Counted from the stretch's first letter, positions 9,850 to 19,445 are shown. The stretch: 64,000 nucleotides of DNA from Anaerolineae bacterium (GCA_022841825.1 JALHQT010000004.1:124001-188000); one strand, 5' to 3'. Notes: a model not told the origin generated them from the sequence alone. Numbers and translations: made by a program.

Positions 9850-12390
9850 TTACGCCTCGTCCAGCAGATCGTAGGCATTCTCCGCGTATTCCGCTGCCGA
9901 TCCACCTCCGACATCGATCAGTGCCACGCCGCGCGCTTCTGCGTCGGCAATATCGGTGACGATGGTCTCTTTCAGACGGCGGAGGTCGCGGTCAGTCGCA
10001 TCAAACTTGAGCGCGCTGTCCACGATAAGCTGCGCGACCGTGAGATGCTTAGGACTCTGGATCAGGACATTGGCGAGGTCAACGGTGGTACTCACGATGT
10101 CGTCGCGCGCGCCGCTGGAGTATGCCAGGTGAAGCGCCTGACGATAGCGCAGGACTGCCTGCCCAAGCTGTTTCGCCTGTACCGACGCATAGCCCAGGTT
10201 GCTCAGTTGCAGCGCTTCTTCGCGTTTATCGCCCACCTCGCGCGCGATATGGAACGCCGAGGTGTGGAAGTTGATCGATTCGACCCATCGTTCCATATCC
10301 CCATACGCCGTACCCAAGCCACCCAGGACGCGACCTTCGTAATCGCGCCGCCCCTGTTCCTTGAACATCTTTAGCGCCGTTTCCCAGGTCTCGCTGGCGC
10401 CTTTGGCATCGTTGTTATCCAGAAGGGCGTAGCCCAGCTTGAAGAGTAGCACGGCTTCGGCACGGCTGTCATTCTCGCGCGCGAGCAGCCCCTGTGCCTG
10501 ATCGTACGCGGTGATGGCGGCACTACTTTCACCCAACTGCTGCCGCGAGTCACCGAGGGTGATCAGAAGCTGTGTCTGGCGCTTACTGTCGCCAAGCTGA
10601 TCGGCAAGGGCTGCGCCACGCGCCGCGTGGAGCGCGGCAGCCGAAAGGTTGTCCGTGTCCGCTTCGAGCTTTGTCAGCGCTTCGAGGACGTTCAGCATTT
10701 CTCCACGATCATTGACGGCTTCAAACTGCGTGAGCGCCTCACTGAAGCTGGAAATCGCCTCATTCTCCATGCCGTCCTGCTGCTGGAGTGCGCCGATTGC
10801 CTTCAACGCGGTCGCCTGGGCGCGATGGTCGTTGACCTGACGCGCCTGCATGAGCGCCGCGCGCAAACGCGCCATCTCTCCCATTTCGAGGGGAGGCGGA
10901 ACACTCGCCTCAAAGGGAAGCGCAGCGGGTCGGGAAATCGGCAGGTCGTCTTCCAGTTCGTCCTCGTCAAAATCCTCTTCGTCGTCGATCAAATCTTCGT
11001 CTTCTTCGTCGATGTCCTCATCTTTGTCGAAAAGATCGTCGTCGAATTCGTCGTCAATCTCATCGTCGAATTCGTCATCGAAGTCCTCAGCGTCTTCTGA
11101 GGAAGCGGACACCGGGGCGGGAGCCGTCTGAAAGGCGGGAAACGCGGTCGGAGGTGCTGGCGGGGAAATCGACGCGGCGGGAGAGGCGAGCCGTCGGAGT
11201 AGACCCAGCTCGTAACCATAAGCCCAGTCGTTGACGAAACTGCTTGATCCCATGAGCGCTGCCGCGAGCAGGGTCGCGACTTCCCGATCCTCATCCGCCG
11301 CTGCCCATTCGGAGACCGCCACGAGATTCTCGATTTCCACCGCGAGTCTGGCAGGCTGGTTACTGAAGCGACTGGCATAGGCAATCATCGCCTCGCGCAC
11401 CTTCGCTTCCAGCCCTTCCAGGCGGTTCGACCCGCGCAGCCAGTTTTCCGCAAAGTCCTTGACGAGCGGGTGAAGGCGATAATAGGTTGTCCCTGCTCGA
11501 CTGAAGCGTTCGACCAACTGGCGCGCGACCAGCAAGCCCATCGCCTGATTCAGCCCTTCGACCGCCGCACCGCTGATCATACTCAGTAGTTCGCCAGACC
11601 CTTGTCCTTTGAAGGTTGCCCCCACCATCAGCATAAGACCCTGGAGGGCGTTCGGCAGCCCGCGAAACGCGGCGGTCAGCGCCAGCAATCCTGAAGGTGG
11701 ATTCACCCCAGGAGCCTTCGGCAGCCCTGCGACGAATTCGCGTGCGCTTTGTTTGTTGGCTTTTGCCGCGCCCGCTGCAATGACGAGTGCCAGCGGTAAA
11801 CCGCCGAGCGCGTCGAGAACCGGGCTGACGTCATCATCCGCCTGGACGTCTGCAATCTGGCGATAGAGCGCTGCTGCCGGATCGTTATCAAGCGGCAGAA
11901 GTTCGATCTTGCTCCAGGGACCTTCGCCTGGTTCCTCGGATGTGATGAGCACCGGGACGTCACTGGCGCAGCGTTTGACAAACTCCGCCGCGATATCCAG
12001 TTCAGGAAAACCATCCAGGACGATCAGCGGCTTTCGTTCCGAGAGCAGTGTTTCAATTGCGCTGCTCAACGATGCCGGATTGTCGTGATTGGCGATGTCG
12101 GCACGCTTGTATGCACGCGCCACACGGGCGACGAGCGAATTGAGCGTATCTCCTTCGACATCGAGCCACAACACGCCGCCCGCCAACTCGCTGTAGGCGC
12201 TTGCAAGCGTGGCGGCAAGTGCCGTCTTGCCGACGCCTGGCTCCCCATACAAAAGCACGGCGTCGTCTTTTTTGAGATCGCCGTAGATCTTCGCCAGCAG
12301 CACCTCACGCCCGAAGAGTTTTTGCGGAACATGGACGGGAAGGGATTGCGGGTCATGCACGGGAGATTCAAGAGGCGTCTGGTCTGCCAT
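9850..12390 (-). CDS. STAND-type ATPase with acidic linker and TPR repeats
   Basis: The protein is 846 aa from ATG 12390 (a TTG at 12432 is less likely). An NB-ARC/NACHT-like NTPase comes first: Walker A GEPGVGKTA near residue 50, Walker B-like PLIVLDGFPELD, a GGLPLAL motif and a winged-helix-like segment. A linker of about 50 residues made almost only of Asp and Glu follows near 440-495. About six tetratricopeptide-like repeats fill the C-terminal 300 residues. STAND proteins switch between inactive and assembled states on ligand binding. No effector domain was recognised, so the output is unknown. It lies just outside the attachment site. Confidence 0.75.
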   Translation of the reverse strand: MADQTPLESPVHDPQSLPVHVPQKLFGREVLLAKIYGDLKKDDAVLLYGEPGVGKTALAATLASAYSELAGGVLWLDVEGDTLNSLVARVARAYKRADIANHDNPASLSSAIETLLSERKPLIVLDGFPELDIAAEFVKRCASDVPVLITSEEPGEGPWSKIELLPLDNDPAAALYRQIADVQADDDVSPVLDALGGLPLALVIAAGAAKANKQSAREFVAGLPKAPGVNPPSGLLALTAAFRGLPNALQGLMLMVGATFKGQGSGELLSMISGAAVEGLNQAMGLLVARQLVERFSRAGTTYYRLHPLVKDFAENWLRGSNRLEGLEAKVREAMIAYASRFSNQPARLAVEIENLVAVSEWAAADEDREVATLLAAALMGSSSFVNDWAYGYELGLLRRLASPAASISPPAPPTAFPAFQTAPAPVSASSEDAEDFDDEFDDEIDDEFDDDLFDKDEDIDEEDEDLIDDEEDFDEDELEDDLPISRPAALPFEASVPPPLEMGEMARLRAALMQARQVNDHRAQATALKAIGALQQQDGMENEAISSFSEALTQFEAVNDRGEMLNVLEALTKLEADTDNLSAAALHAARGAALADQLGDSKRQTQLLITLGDSRQQLGESSAAITAYDQAQGLLARENDSRAEAVLLFKLGYALLDNNDAKGASETWETALKMFKEQGRRDYEGRVLGGLGTAYGDMERWVESINFHTSAFHIAREVGDKREEALQLSNLGYASVQAKQLGQAVLRYRQALHLAYSSGARDDIVSTTVDLANVLIQSPKHLTVAQLIVDSALKFDATDRDLRRLKETIVTDIADAEARGVALIDVGGGSAAEYAENAYDLLDEA

Positions 12391-12436
12391 TGCGTTTTCT
12401 CGCTCCAACCGCGCTGAAGGGTAAAGAGACAACTTT

Positions 12437-12463
12437 AGAAGCTACGAAATCAGTATAGCTTCT
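12437..12463. repeat. 8-bp perfect inverted repeat
   Basis: AGAAGCTA and TAGCTTCT flank an 11-nt loop in the gap between the Trm112-like gene and the STAND gene. There is no T-run after either arm, so a terminator is not well supported. It may be an mRNA hairpin or an operator. Confidence 0.4.
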
Positions 12464-12500
12464 CAATTTCCGGACGGCAATGAAGCGCCGTGACGCCTGA

Positions 12501-12752
12501 CTACTTTGCTGGTGGAGGTACGGGCAGGTCTTCGACGGACGTTGATTTCCACCGCTCGCCTTCTTCAACCAGCATCACAGGTATCCCTTCACGAATAGGA
12601 TACTTGTAGCCGCTGTCGGCGCATACCAACCAGCAACCCTTGACAAGCTCCAGTCTGCCCGGATCGCTGCCTTTATCCTTATAGTGTACCGCGACGGGAC
12701 AGCGAAGAAGCTGCAACTGCGCTACGTCAAATTCGTGTGCGGCATTTGCCAT
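12501..12752 (-). CDS. Trm112-family protein
   Basis: This 83-aa protein has the Trm112/UPF0434 pattern LLRCPV near the N-terminus and YPIREGIPVMLVEEGERW near the middle. Family members are small zinc-finger-like proteins; some activate methyltransferases. The first knuckle reads CPVA, so a usual second cysteine is absent, and the later pair is GCWLVC; the zinc site is therefore at best incomplete. It stands alone upstream of the STAND gene. Confidence 0.75.
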   Translation of the reverse strand: MANAAHEFDVAQLQLLRCPVAVHYKDKGSDPGRLELVKGCWLVCADSGYKYPIREGIPVMLVEEGERWKSTSVEDLPVPPPAK

Positions 12753-12845
12753 TGTAGATTGCTCCGTTGGTGAATCGATTTCCCTTAGTATATCTGCCGT
12801 GTCACTGCTGGCAATGTTGAGAGTATGGGGCTTCGACCATTGGCT

Positions 12846-14819
12846 TCAGGTGTCGCGCAGATGCTTTTGATAGTGGATGAAGAAATCAAGCGCTTCCGGG
12901 TTGCGCATCGCCTCGCGTTTGGCAGCGGACTCCGCGTCCATGCCCAGGAGTATCCTGCGAATGGGGACTTCCATCTTCTTGCCGCTCAACGTATAAGGTA
13001 CGCGAGGGATGACCTCGATGGTATCGGGCAAATGACGGGGCGAAATGTCCCGTCGCAGGCGGCTTTTGATCTGCTCCTTTAAGGCGTCGTCCAGTTGAAT
13101 ATCCTCACGCAGTACGACGAACAGGATCAGGTGAGACTCTCGCCCAAGCATCTCCAGATCGATCACCAGACTGTCGAGGATTTCCGGGAAAGACTCGATG
13201 ACGCGATAGAGTTCCGCAGTACCTATGCGCACACCCTGGCGATTGATCGTCGAGTCTGATCGTCCGTAGATAATGCATCCGCCGCGCGCATTGATCTTGA
13301 TCCAGTCACCATGCCGCCAGATGCCGGGGTAGTGTTCGAAATAGCTGGCGCGATAGCGCGTGCCATCCTCGTCGTTCCAGAAGCGGATGGGCATCGACGG
13401 CAGCGGCTGCGTGATGACCAGTTCGCCGACCTGGTCGATGATCGGGCTGCCGCTGTCATCAAAGGCGGCGACGCTTGCGCCCAGCGATGCGCCTTGCAGC
13501 TCTCCCGCGTAGATCGCTTGGGTGCGCACGCCGCCAATGAAGGCAGTGCAAAGGTCTGTTCCGCCGCTCAACGACTCCAGCGCTAGCGTTGGGTTGATGC
13601 AGTCGTAGACCCAGGCGAAACCGTCGGTGGAAAGCGGGGAACCTGTCGAACCGAGCGCGCGAATGCCCGACAGGTCGTACTGGGTGTTGGGGCGTATGCC
13701 CGCTTTCATGCAGGCGGCGATGAACGCTGCCGAAGTACCGAAGTACGTCACCCCGATGGTTTCTGCCAGCCGGAATAGAACATCAGGCGTGGGGTGGGTC
13801 GGACTGCCGTTGTAGAGGACGACGCTCGCGCCGGAGAGCAGCCCGCCCACGAGGTAATTCCACATCATCCAGCCCGTGCTGGTGTACCAGAAGAAGCGGT
13901 CGCCGCTGCGCAGATCGTTATGCAGCGTGGTCGCTTTGGCATGTTCGAGCACAATGCCGCCGTGACTCTGCACAATCGGTTTTGGCAGCCCGGTTGTGCC
14001 GGACGAATAGAGTATCCAGAGCGGGTGATCGAAGGGAACCTGTTCAAAAGCGAGCGCGCTGGCGGGCTGGTGTTCCATCGTTTGTCGCCACGAGGCAGTG
14101 CGCGGCAGGCTGGGTGGGGCGTCCGTATCGGTGACGAGCAGTACATGCTCGACGCTGGGCAGCGCGTCGATCAAAGCATGGACTTCGTCCCTGCGGTCAT
14201 GCCATTTGCCTCCATAGCGATATCCATCGACTGCGACCAGCACCTTGGGCGCGATTTGCCCGAAGCGGTCGAGCACGCCGCGCGCGCCGAAATCGGGCGA
14301 GCAGCTCGACCAGATGGCACCGACGCTTGCGGTCGCCAGCAGCGCGATGACTGCCTCCGGGATGTTCGGCAGATAGGCTGCCACGCGGTCGCCGCGCTTT
14401 ACGCCGAGCGCGCGCAGAACGTTCGCCGCACGTCCGACGGCATCGGTCAGGGCGTGCCAGGAGATGGCCTGAACGTCGAACGTTTCGTCGCAGTAGATCA
14501 GCGCAGGAGAGTTGTCGGATGCATGGGCGAGGATGTTCTCGGCATAATTGAGGTGCGCGCCGGAAAACCAGCGCGCGCCCGGCATCGTGCGCGAGTCCAG
14601 GACTGTCGTCCAACGTTGGGAAAAGCGGATGTCAAAGTAATCGAACAGGCTCGCCCAGAAATCTTCGATCTGCGTGACCGACCAGCGCCAGAGCGCTGCA
14701 TAGTCGCCGCAGCGGACACCGCGCGCTGTCGCCAGCCAGCGGCGATAATGTTCCAGGTTCGACGCGGCGATAACTTCCTTGGAGGGCGTCCAGAGGAGAT
14801 CGCCTTCACTGAGCGACAT
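12846..14819 (-). CDS. aacS: Acetoacetyl-CoA synthetase
   Basis: The 657-aa protein is an ANL-superfamily acyl-CoA synthetase. The AMP-binding core ILYSSGTTGLPKPIVQSHGG is at about 270-290, the second ATP motif is ESLSGGTDL and the hinge region is YGRSDSTINRQGVRIGTAELY. The C-terminal catalytic lysine lies in YTLSGKKMEVPIRRIL. The N-terminal WTPSKE...NLEHYRRWLA and the tail NPEALDFFIHY are typical of acetoacetate-CoA ligases rather than acetyl-CoA synthetases. It would activate acetoacetate to acetoacetyl-CoA for ketone-body or polyester use. The esterase gene lies 6 nt upstream in the same direction. Confidence 0.9.
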   Translation of the reverse strand: MSLSEGDLLWTPSKEVIAASNLEHYRRWLATARGVRCGDYAALWRWSVTQIEDFWASLFDYFDIRFSQRWTTVLDSRTMPGARWFSGAHLNYAENILAHASDNSPALIYCDETFDVQAISWHALTDAVGRAANVLRALGVKRGDRVAAYLPNIPEAVIALLATASVGAIWSSCSPDFGARGVLDRFGQIAPKVLVAVDGYRYGGKWHDRRDEVHALIDALPSVEHVLLVTDTDAPPSLPRTASWRQTMEHQPASALAFEQVPFDHPLWILYSSGTTGLPKPIVQSHGGIVLEHAKATTLHNDLRSGDRFFWYTSTGWMMWNYLVGGLLSGASVVLYNGSPTHPTPDVLFRLAETIGVTYFGTSAAFIAACMKAGIRPNTQYDLSGIRALGSTGSPLSTDGFAWVYDCINPTLALESLSGGTDLCTAFIGGVRTQAIYAGELQGASLGASVAAFDDSGSPIIDQVGELVITQPLPSMPIRFWNDEDGTRYRASYFEHYPGIWRHGDWIKINARGGCIIYGRSDSTINRQGVRIGTAELYRVIESFPEILDSLVIDLEMLGRESHLILFVVLREDIQLDDALKEQIKSRLRRDISPRHLPDTIEVIPRVPYTLSGKKMEVPIRRILLGMDAESAAKREAMRNPEALDFFIHYQKHLRDT

Positions 14820-14825
14820 CGCGGA

Positions 14826-15494
14826 TTACCTCATTCCTGACTCCAGATCGAAGAATGTCTGTGCCGCTGCCCACATCAGGTCTGTCTGATCGAGCAGTTG
14901 GTGATCGGAGTCCACGACGCGCAAATCGACATTTGGGCGCGTGGCGGCGAAGCGAACGCTTTGTTCGACATCGACGCTTTCGTCGCGGCGACCGTGAAAG
15001 ATCAGGATCGGCTGGGATAAGGCGATCTCATAGGCGTTGTAGCCCTGCAAATCCTCGTACAGCCCGTAATGTACCGGTCTTAGCCCGCCTGCCGCGTAGT
15101 TGAAGAACTCGTGCGCGTCGCTCTCGCGCCAGCGGTTGATGCCTTCCGCTCCGAGGTCGTTCCAGCGGTTCGCGGCGAAGTCGAAGGCAGGAGCCATCAG
15201 GAAAAGCTTCGATACACGCGCCGCTTCCCGGTCACGATAGCGGTCGCAGAAGTGGAGCGCCAGCGCTCCTCCCATGCTCGATCCCATCAGACAAACATCG
15301 TCCAGCGGCAGGGTGCGAATTTCGTCCGCGACCTTTTCCAGCATCGCCGTCAGGGTCAGGCGTTCAAAGGTGGGGACGTTGAGATCAGGGACATGGAGCG
15401 TCAAGCCGAGCGCGGCAAACCGCCGTGCGAAATCCTGCGCCTTATTGGACTTCGGCGAGGAGGCGAAACCGTGCAGGTAGAAGTAATGCGTCAT
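14826..15494 (-). CDS. YqiA/UPF0227-like alpha/beta-hydrolase
   Basis: This 222-aa protein begins YFYLHGFASSPKSNKAQDFA, typical of YqiA-like esterases, and has the nucleophile elbow GSSMGG. Further acid and base candidates are GRRDESV and SDHQL near the end. It probably hydrolyses small esters in the cytoplasm. It lies between the PBP gene (4 nt upstream) and the acetoacetyl-CoA synthetase gene, so the three may form one transcript. The substrate is unknown. Confidence 0.8.
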   Translation of the reverse strand: MTHYFYLHGFASSPKSNKAQDFARRFAALGLTLHVPDLNVPTFERLTLTAMLEKVADEIRTLPLDDVCLMGSSMGGALALHFCDRYRDREAARVSKLFLMAPAFDFAANRWNDLGAEGINRWRESDAHEFFNYAAGGLRPVHYGLYEDLQGYNAYEIALSQPILIFHGRRDESVDVEQSVRFAATRPNVDLRVVDSDHQLLDQTDLMWAAAQTFFDLESGMR

Positions 15495-15498
15495 GGGG

Positions 15499-17682
15499 TT
15501 AGCCCTCGGGGAAGAAGTATGCCTCTAAGACCTGGCGCGCAATCGGTGCAGCCACGCCGGAGCCTTCGCCCGCGTTTTCGACGACGACCACGACGGCGAT
15601 CTGCGGTGAATCCATCGGCGCATAGGCGGCGAACCAGGCGAAGGGCGGCAGTGTGCCGTCGCCGCCCGCCTGCGCGGTGCCGGTCTTGCCACACACCCCC
15701 AGGAGCTGTAGCGGCGAATCGCGGAAGACAAACTCGGCGGTGCCGAAACTGGTGCTGGTGACATCACACAAGCCCTGCTGTAAGGTCTCCAGTACTTCCG
15801 GCTGGAAGTCGAGCTGCGCCATCGCATCGGGCTGCGCCACAGCTTGAAGCGTGTCGCCGAGTAAGCCGACCTCGCGCACGATTTGCGGGCGATAGAGCGT
15901 GCCGCCATTCGCCAGCGCGCCGAACCATCGCACGACCTGAAGCGGTGTGACGAGCAGTTCGCCCTGACCAATGGCGAGATTTACCGCATCGGAGAACGAC
16001 CAGTCTATTCCGAAGGTGACGCGCTTCCAATCCGGCGTCTGAATGTTGCCGGTCTCTTCGGGCAGGTCTTCCATCCCGGTGACCGCGCCGAAGCCGACAA
16101 ACCCGGCATAGTTGGGCAGCAGCCAGGGATCAGCCTGATCCAGAAGGTAGCCCGACTCGTAGAAGTAGGGATTACAGCTCTGGGTGAGGGCAGTCGCAGG
16201 GGTGACCGTGCCATGCCCGCCCGCTAGCCAGTCGGTGCGTGGGATGTCGCGGCTCCACAAGCCGGTGCAGACGAAGCGATAGTCGGGTCCATAGATGCCT
16301 GCGTTCAGCGCTGCGTAATCCGTCACCGTTTTCATCACCGAGCCGAGGGGATATGTGCCCTGGGTGGCGCGGTTGAGTTCAGGACGGCGTGGGTCGTCGG
16401 TATTCGCCAGGATGATCTGCTGGGCGTTGTCGCGCCCCATCGTCGGGAAAGGCGTATAGGCATTGTTGTCGAAGGTCGGATAGCTGACCATCGCCAGGAT
16501 CTCGCCCGTGTTGACATCCAGGACGACGACTGCCGCGCCTCGCGACCGCTGCGCCCAGGTGTCCTTTGCCTGGGTGTAGGCGTCCGCCAGGATCTGCGCC
16601 GTTCGTACCTGGAGGGCAGAATCGATGGTCAGGTAGACGCTCTGACCGGGTTGCGCGGTGATGCGCGCCAGTTCGCGCACGACCGCGCCGTCGGGGGTGA
16701 CGATCAGGAGGCGTCCGCCAGGCTGACCGCGCAGGACTTCGTCCCAGCTTGCTTCGACGCCGCTGCGACCGAGGATGGCATCCTGCGGGAAGCCCGCGCG
16801 TTCGACTGCCTCGACCGCGCCCGGATCAGGGTAACCGACGTAGCCGAGGATATGGGGCATCCGGGCGTCATTGTTGTAGCGACGGGCGGGCTGCTCGCCA
16901 AAATCTGCGGCACAGGTGGCGCGCAGTGCCGGTTCGCTTTCGAGGTAGCGCTGCGCTTCGATGACGCCCACATCCATCAGCCAATTGGGTGGGCGAGCTT
17001 CCAGACGCGCCTGCACATCGTCAATCGGACGGTTGAGAACCTGCGAGAGCAGCGCCAGACAACCCGGATAATCGGGGATGTCCTGGCGGGTGACCCGCAC
17101 GAGTGCGACACGACCTTCCTGATCTGCCAGGGTCGTGACACGGTCGCGAGCGTAGATGTTGGCGCGGTTGGGGATGATTGGGTCGAAGCGCAGGCGTGCG
17201 CCGCCCACCATCTCCGCGAAAATATCGGCAGGAGTCCAGGCGACACGCCACGCGCCGACGGTCGGATCGACGACGAGGCGCAGGCTGCGACCCGTGTCGG
17301 TGAATTCACCCATCAGGCGCGTCGTGAAGTGGGCATCGTAGAGCAGGTTGACGACTTCGTCGGTTTCGCGCGTCGAGATGGTCGGCTGTGTGCTGACGCT
17401 GACAAAGGTCATTTCGACTTCTGCGCCGCGATACAGACTTTCAAATTGGGCGTAGGGAGTGGATTCCTGGCTGGCGGCGGAGGTGAGCGCGTACATGCTT
17501 TCAAGATCGCCCGCGTGCCAGGCGTCGAGATAGTTCAAGCCGATGGTTTCGGCGTCTTCGATCAGATATGCCGAAGGCAGCCGAACGACTGTCGGCAGCG
17601 GCTGCCGCGCGGCGGGCTGCGCAGGCTGGCAGGCAGTGAACAGGATGAAGCACAGGAAGAGCGAACGCTGCAAAGGTGACAA
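15499..17682 (-). CDS. Penicillin-binding protein (MecA_N plus transpeptidase), lipoprotein-like
   Basis: From TTG 17682 (GGGG eight bases upstream) the product is 727 aa and starts with a signal peptide ending in the lipobox LFTAC. Residues about 45-150 resemble the NTF2-like MecA_N domain of PBP2a-type proteins, followed by a dimerisation domain. The transpeptidase domain has all three motifs: GSVMK (nucleophile Ser), SCN and KTG (CGKTGTAQ). It would cross-link peptidoglycan or a related wall polymer outside the membrane. A TTG start at 17784 would overlap the SRP RNA promoter and hide the signal peptide, so it is rejected. Confidence 0.85.
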   Translation of the reverse strand: MSPLQRSLFLCFILFTACQPAQPAARQPLPTVVRLPSAYLIEDAETIGLNYLDAWHAGDLESMYALTSAASQESTPYAQFESLYRGAEVEMTFVSVSTQPTISTRETDEVVNLLYDAHFTTRLMGEFTDTGRSLRLVVDPTVGAWRVAWTPADIFAEMVGGARLRFDPIIPNRANIYARDRVTTLADQEGRVALVRVTRQDIPDYPGCLALLSQVLNRPIDDVQARLEARPPNWLMDVGVIEAQRYLESEPALRATCAADFGEQPARRYNNDARMPHILGYVGYPDPGAVEAVERAGFPQDAILGRSGVEASWDEVLRGQPGGRLLIVTPDGAVVRELARITAQPGQSVYLTIDSALQVRTAQILADAYTQAKDTWAQRSRGAAVVVLDVNTGEILAMVSYPTFDNNAYTPFPTMGRDNAQQIILANTDDPRRPELNRATQGTYPLGSVMKTVTDYAALNAGIYGPDYRFVCTGLWSRDIPRTDWLAGGHGTVTPATALTQSCNPYFYESGYLLDQADPWLLPNYAGFVGFGAVTGMEDLPEETGNIQTPDWKRVTFGIDWSFSDAVNLAIGQGELLVTPLQVVRWFGALANGGTLYRPQIVREVGLLGDTLQAVAQPDAMAQLDFQPEVLETLQQGLCDVTSTSFGTAEFVFRDSPLQLLGVCGKTGTAQAGGDGTLPPFAWFAAYAPMDSPQIAVVVVVENAGEGSGVAAPIARQVLEAYFFPEG

Positions 17683-17785
17683 ATGAGACGCCCCAAACCA
17701 CTTAGAAACCCCAGACAAGAGTATAAACCCAGAAAGCGCCTCGCACACAGTGAACAATATTGACCACCTTGAGCCGATGTGCAAA

Positions 17786-17814
17786 TTGACACCCGCACCC
17801 CCGTCTGCTAGACT
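17786..17814 (+). promoter_or_regulatory. Promoter of the SRP RNA
   Basis: A perfect -35 TTGACA (17786-17791), 17-bp spacer and -10 TAGACT (17809-17814) lie upstream of the SRP RNA. The predicted start is near 17821, about 30 nt before the first paired base of the RNA. Confidence 0.65.
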
Positions 17815-17849
17815 CCTCTTATGTTCGAGCAGCGCGAGTTATCACCAGT

Positions 17850-17958
17850 CTGCACAAGCTGGGCCCCACGCGGCGAACCCTCCGAACCGTGTCAGGACCG
17901 TGAGGGAGCAGCACTAAGGGGTAAAGTTCGGGTGTTGTGGGTCCCCCAGTTTGTGCAG
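17850..17958 (+). ncRNA. ffs: Signal recognition particle RNA (4.5S-like)
   Basis: The segment contains the universal SRP domain IV pattern: GTCAGGACCG, then TGAGGGAGCAGC, with the asymmetric loop and the apical purine-rich loop. The ends pair over 14 bases (CTGCACAAGCTGGG with CCCAGTTTGTGCAG, one G-U), closing a rod of about 109 nt. This RNA binds Ffh and directs nascent membrane proteins to the translocon. The exact 5' and 3' ends are set from the pairing and could differ by some bases. Confidence 0.9.
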
Positions 17959-17972
17959 AGTGAGGATAACTC

Positions 17973-19445
17973 GTGTTTGATCGAGGGCAGTCTGTGACCC
18001 TCTTACCCCCTGATGACAGCACACAATCGAAACCTCTCTTGCGACGCAGGCAGGCAGCGTTTGGGCGCTGGATGTGGGGCGGCGTGCTGGTGGCGGGGCT
18101 GCTCGCCCTGTTTGCCTGCGCTGCCTGTGTTCTACTGCTTCTGGCGCTCAATCCGATGTCGGTCATGGTGGTTGTCGCAGGCGAGGCGTTCCCGATACAG
18201 ACGCGCGCACAAACGGTCGGCATGCTGCTGCAAGAGCACGGGATCGCGGTGGGGAATGCCGACAGCGTAAGTCCTCCGCTGGAAGCAGGCATTGCGCCGA
18301 ATATGGTCATCCAGATCGAGCGTGCGCGCGCGGTTACGCTGCTCATTGACGGTGAGATGCGTGTGCTCCAGACGCCGCTGACCGATCCCATCACCATCCT
18401 TGCGGAGCAGAACATCGAATTCAGCCCGGAAGATCGCATCATCCTGGATGGCACGGTGGTGACGAGCGATCAGATCGCCAACTGGCCCGTGCCCGTCTCC
18501 AGCATTGCGCTGCGCCGCGCCGTGACCATCGAGTTCACGGACGAAGGCGTCTCACGCAGCATCGAGACGACGGCGGCGACGGTCGGCGAAGCTTTGTTCG
18601 AAGCAGGCGTCACGGTGTACATGGCGGATACGGTCGTGCCCGCTCTGGATACACCGCTCGATAATGGTCTGCGGGTCACCATCGCGCGGGCGCGCCCAGT
18701 CACGATCGTGGCGGATGGGGCGCGGACGCAAACGCGCTTGCAGGGCGAAACGGTCGGCGACGTACTGGCGGCGGCGGGTGTTGCGCTCCTGGGCGCGGAC
18801 TACGCGGTGCCGGGCGAAGATCAACCGCTGGTGAACGGGATGGTCGTGCGCGTCATCCGTGTTCAGGAAACCGAAGTCATCGAAGAGACGGAGCTGCCGT
18901 TCGAGACTGTCTATCAGGCGGATGCCGCGCTCGAACTCGACCAGCAGCAGACGGTGCAGACGGGGCAGGTCGGGTTAGAGCGCCGCATCATCCGCGTGCG
19001 CTCCGAGAATGGGATCGAAGTCTCGCGCGAAGTGGCGGAGACGATCATCGCGCGTGAAGTCGTCAATCACGTCATCAGCTACGGCACCAACGTGGTCATC
19101 CGCACCCTGGACACGCCGCAGGGGTCCCGGCAGTACTGGCGTGTCCTGCGCATGTACGCGACGAGCTATCACCCTGCGGCGTTGGGCGGCGACGATGTGA
19201 CGGCGACCGGGCAGCGGCTGACGACCGGCATTATTGCCAGCAACCCGCGCGTCATTCCGTATGGGACGGAAGTCTATGTGGAGGGCTATGGTGTGGGTCT
19301 GATGGCGGACACCGGCGGACCGCGCCGCTTTCCGTTGTGGATCGACCTGGGCTATAGTGACGCGGACTTTCGCTCGTGGTCGCGTTACGTCAATGTCTAT
19401 ATCCTGACGCCTGTCCCGCCAACGATTGATTATATTGTTCCATGA
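17973..19445 (+). CDS. DUF348/G5/3D-domain cell-wall protein (YabE/Rpf-like)
   Basis: This 490-aa protein from GTG 17973 (GAGGAT upstream) has a membrane anchor at about residues 35-60. Three DUF348 ubiquitin-like repeats follow, each ending in a V.P....L..G..V.I.RA pattern. Then come a G5-like segment (ETELPFETVYQADAALE...) and a C-terminal 3D domain with IASNPRVIPYGTEVYVEGYG and ADTGG...WIDLGY. The 3D domain is related to lytic transglycosylases (MltA-like barrel), so it probably remodels the wall from the outer face of the membrane. It begins 14 nt after the SRP RNA and may be transcribed from the same promoter. Confidence 0.85.
   Translation: MFDRGQSVTLLPPDDSTQSKPLLRRRQAAFGRWMWGGVLVAGLLALFACAACVLLLLALNPMSVMVVVAGEAFPIQTRAQTVGMLLQEHGIAVGNADSVSPPLEAGIAPNMVIQIERARAVTLLIDGEMRVLQTPLTDPITILAEQNIEFSPEDRIILDGTVVTSDQIANWPVPVSSIALRRAVTIEFTDEGVSRSIETTAATVGEALFEAGVTVYMADTVVPALDTPLDNGLRVTIARARPVTIVADGARTQTRLQGETVGDVLAAAGVALLGADYAVPGEDQPLVNGMVVRVIRVQETEVIEETELPFETVYQADAALELDQQQTVQTGQVGLERRIIRVRSENGIEVSREVAETIIAREVVNHVISYGTNVVIRTLDTPQGSRQYWRVLRMYATSYHPAALGGDDVTATGQRLTTGIIASNPRVIPYGTEVYVEGYGVGLMADTGGPRRFPLWIDLGYSDADFRSWSRYVNVYILTPVPPTIDYIVP

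Noticed and set aside
12437-12463. Intrinsic terminator before the STAND gene
   Set aside because: The stem is good but no T-run follows on either strand.
13794-14840. 348-aa reading frame antisense to acetoacetyl-CoA synthetase
   Set aside because: No motifs and wholly inside a clear gene.
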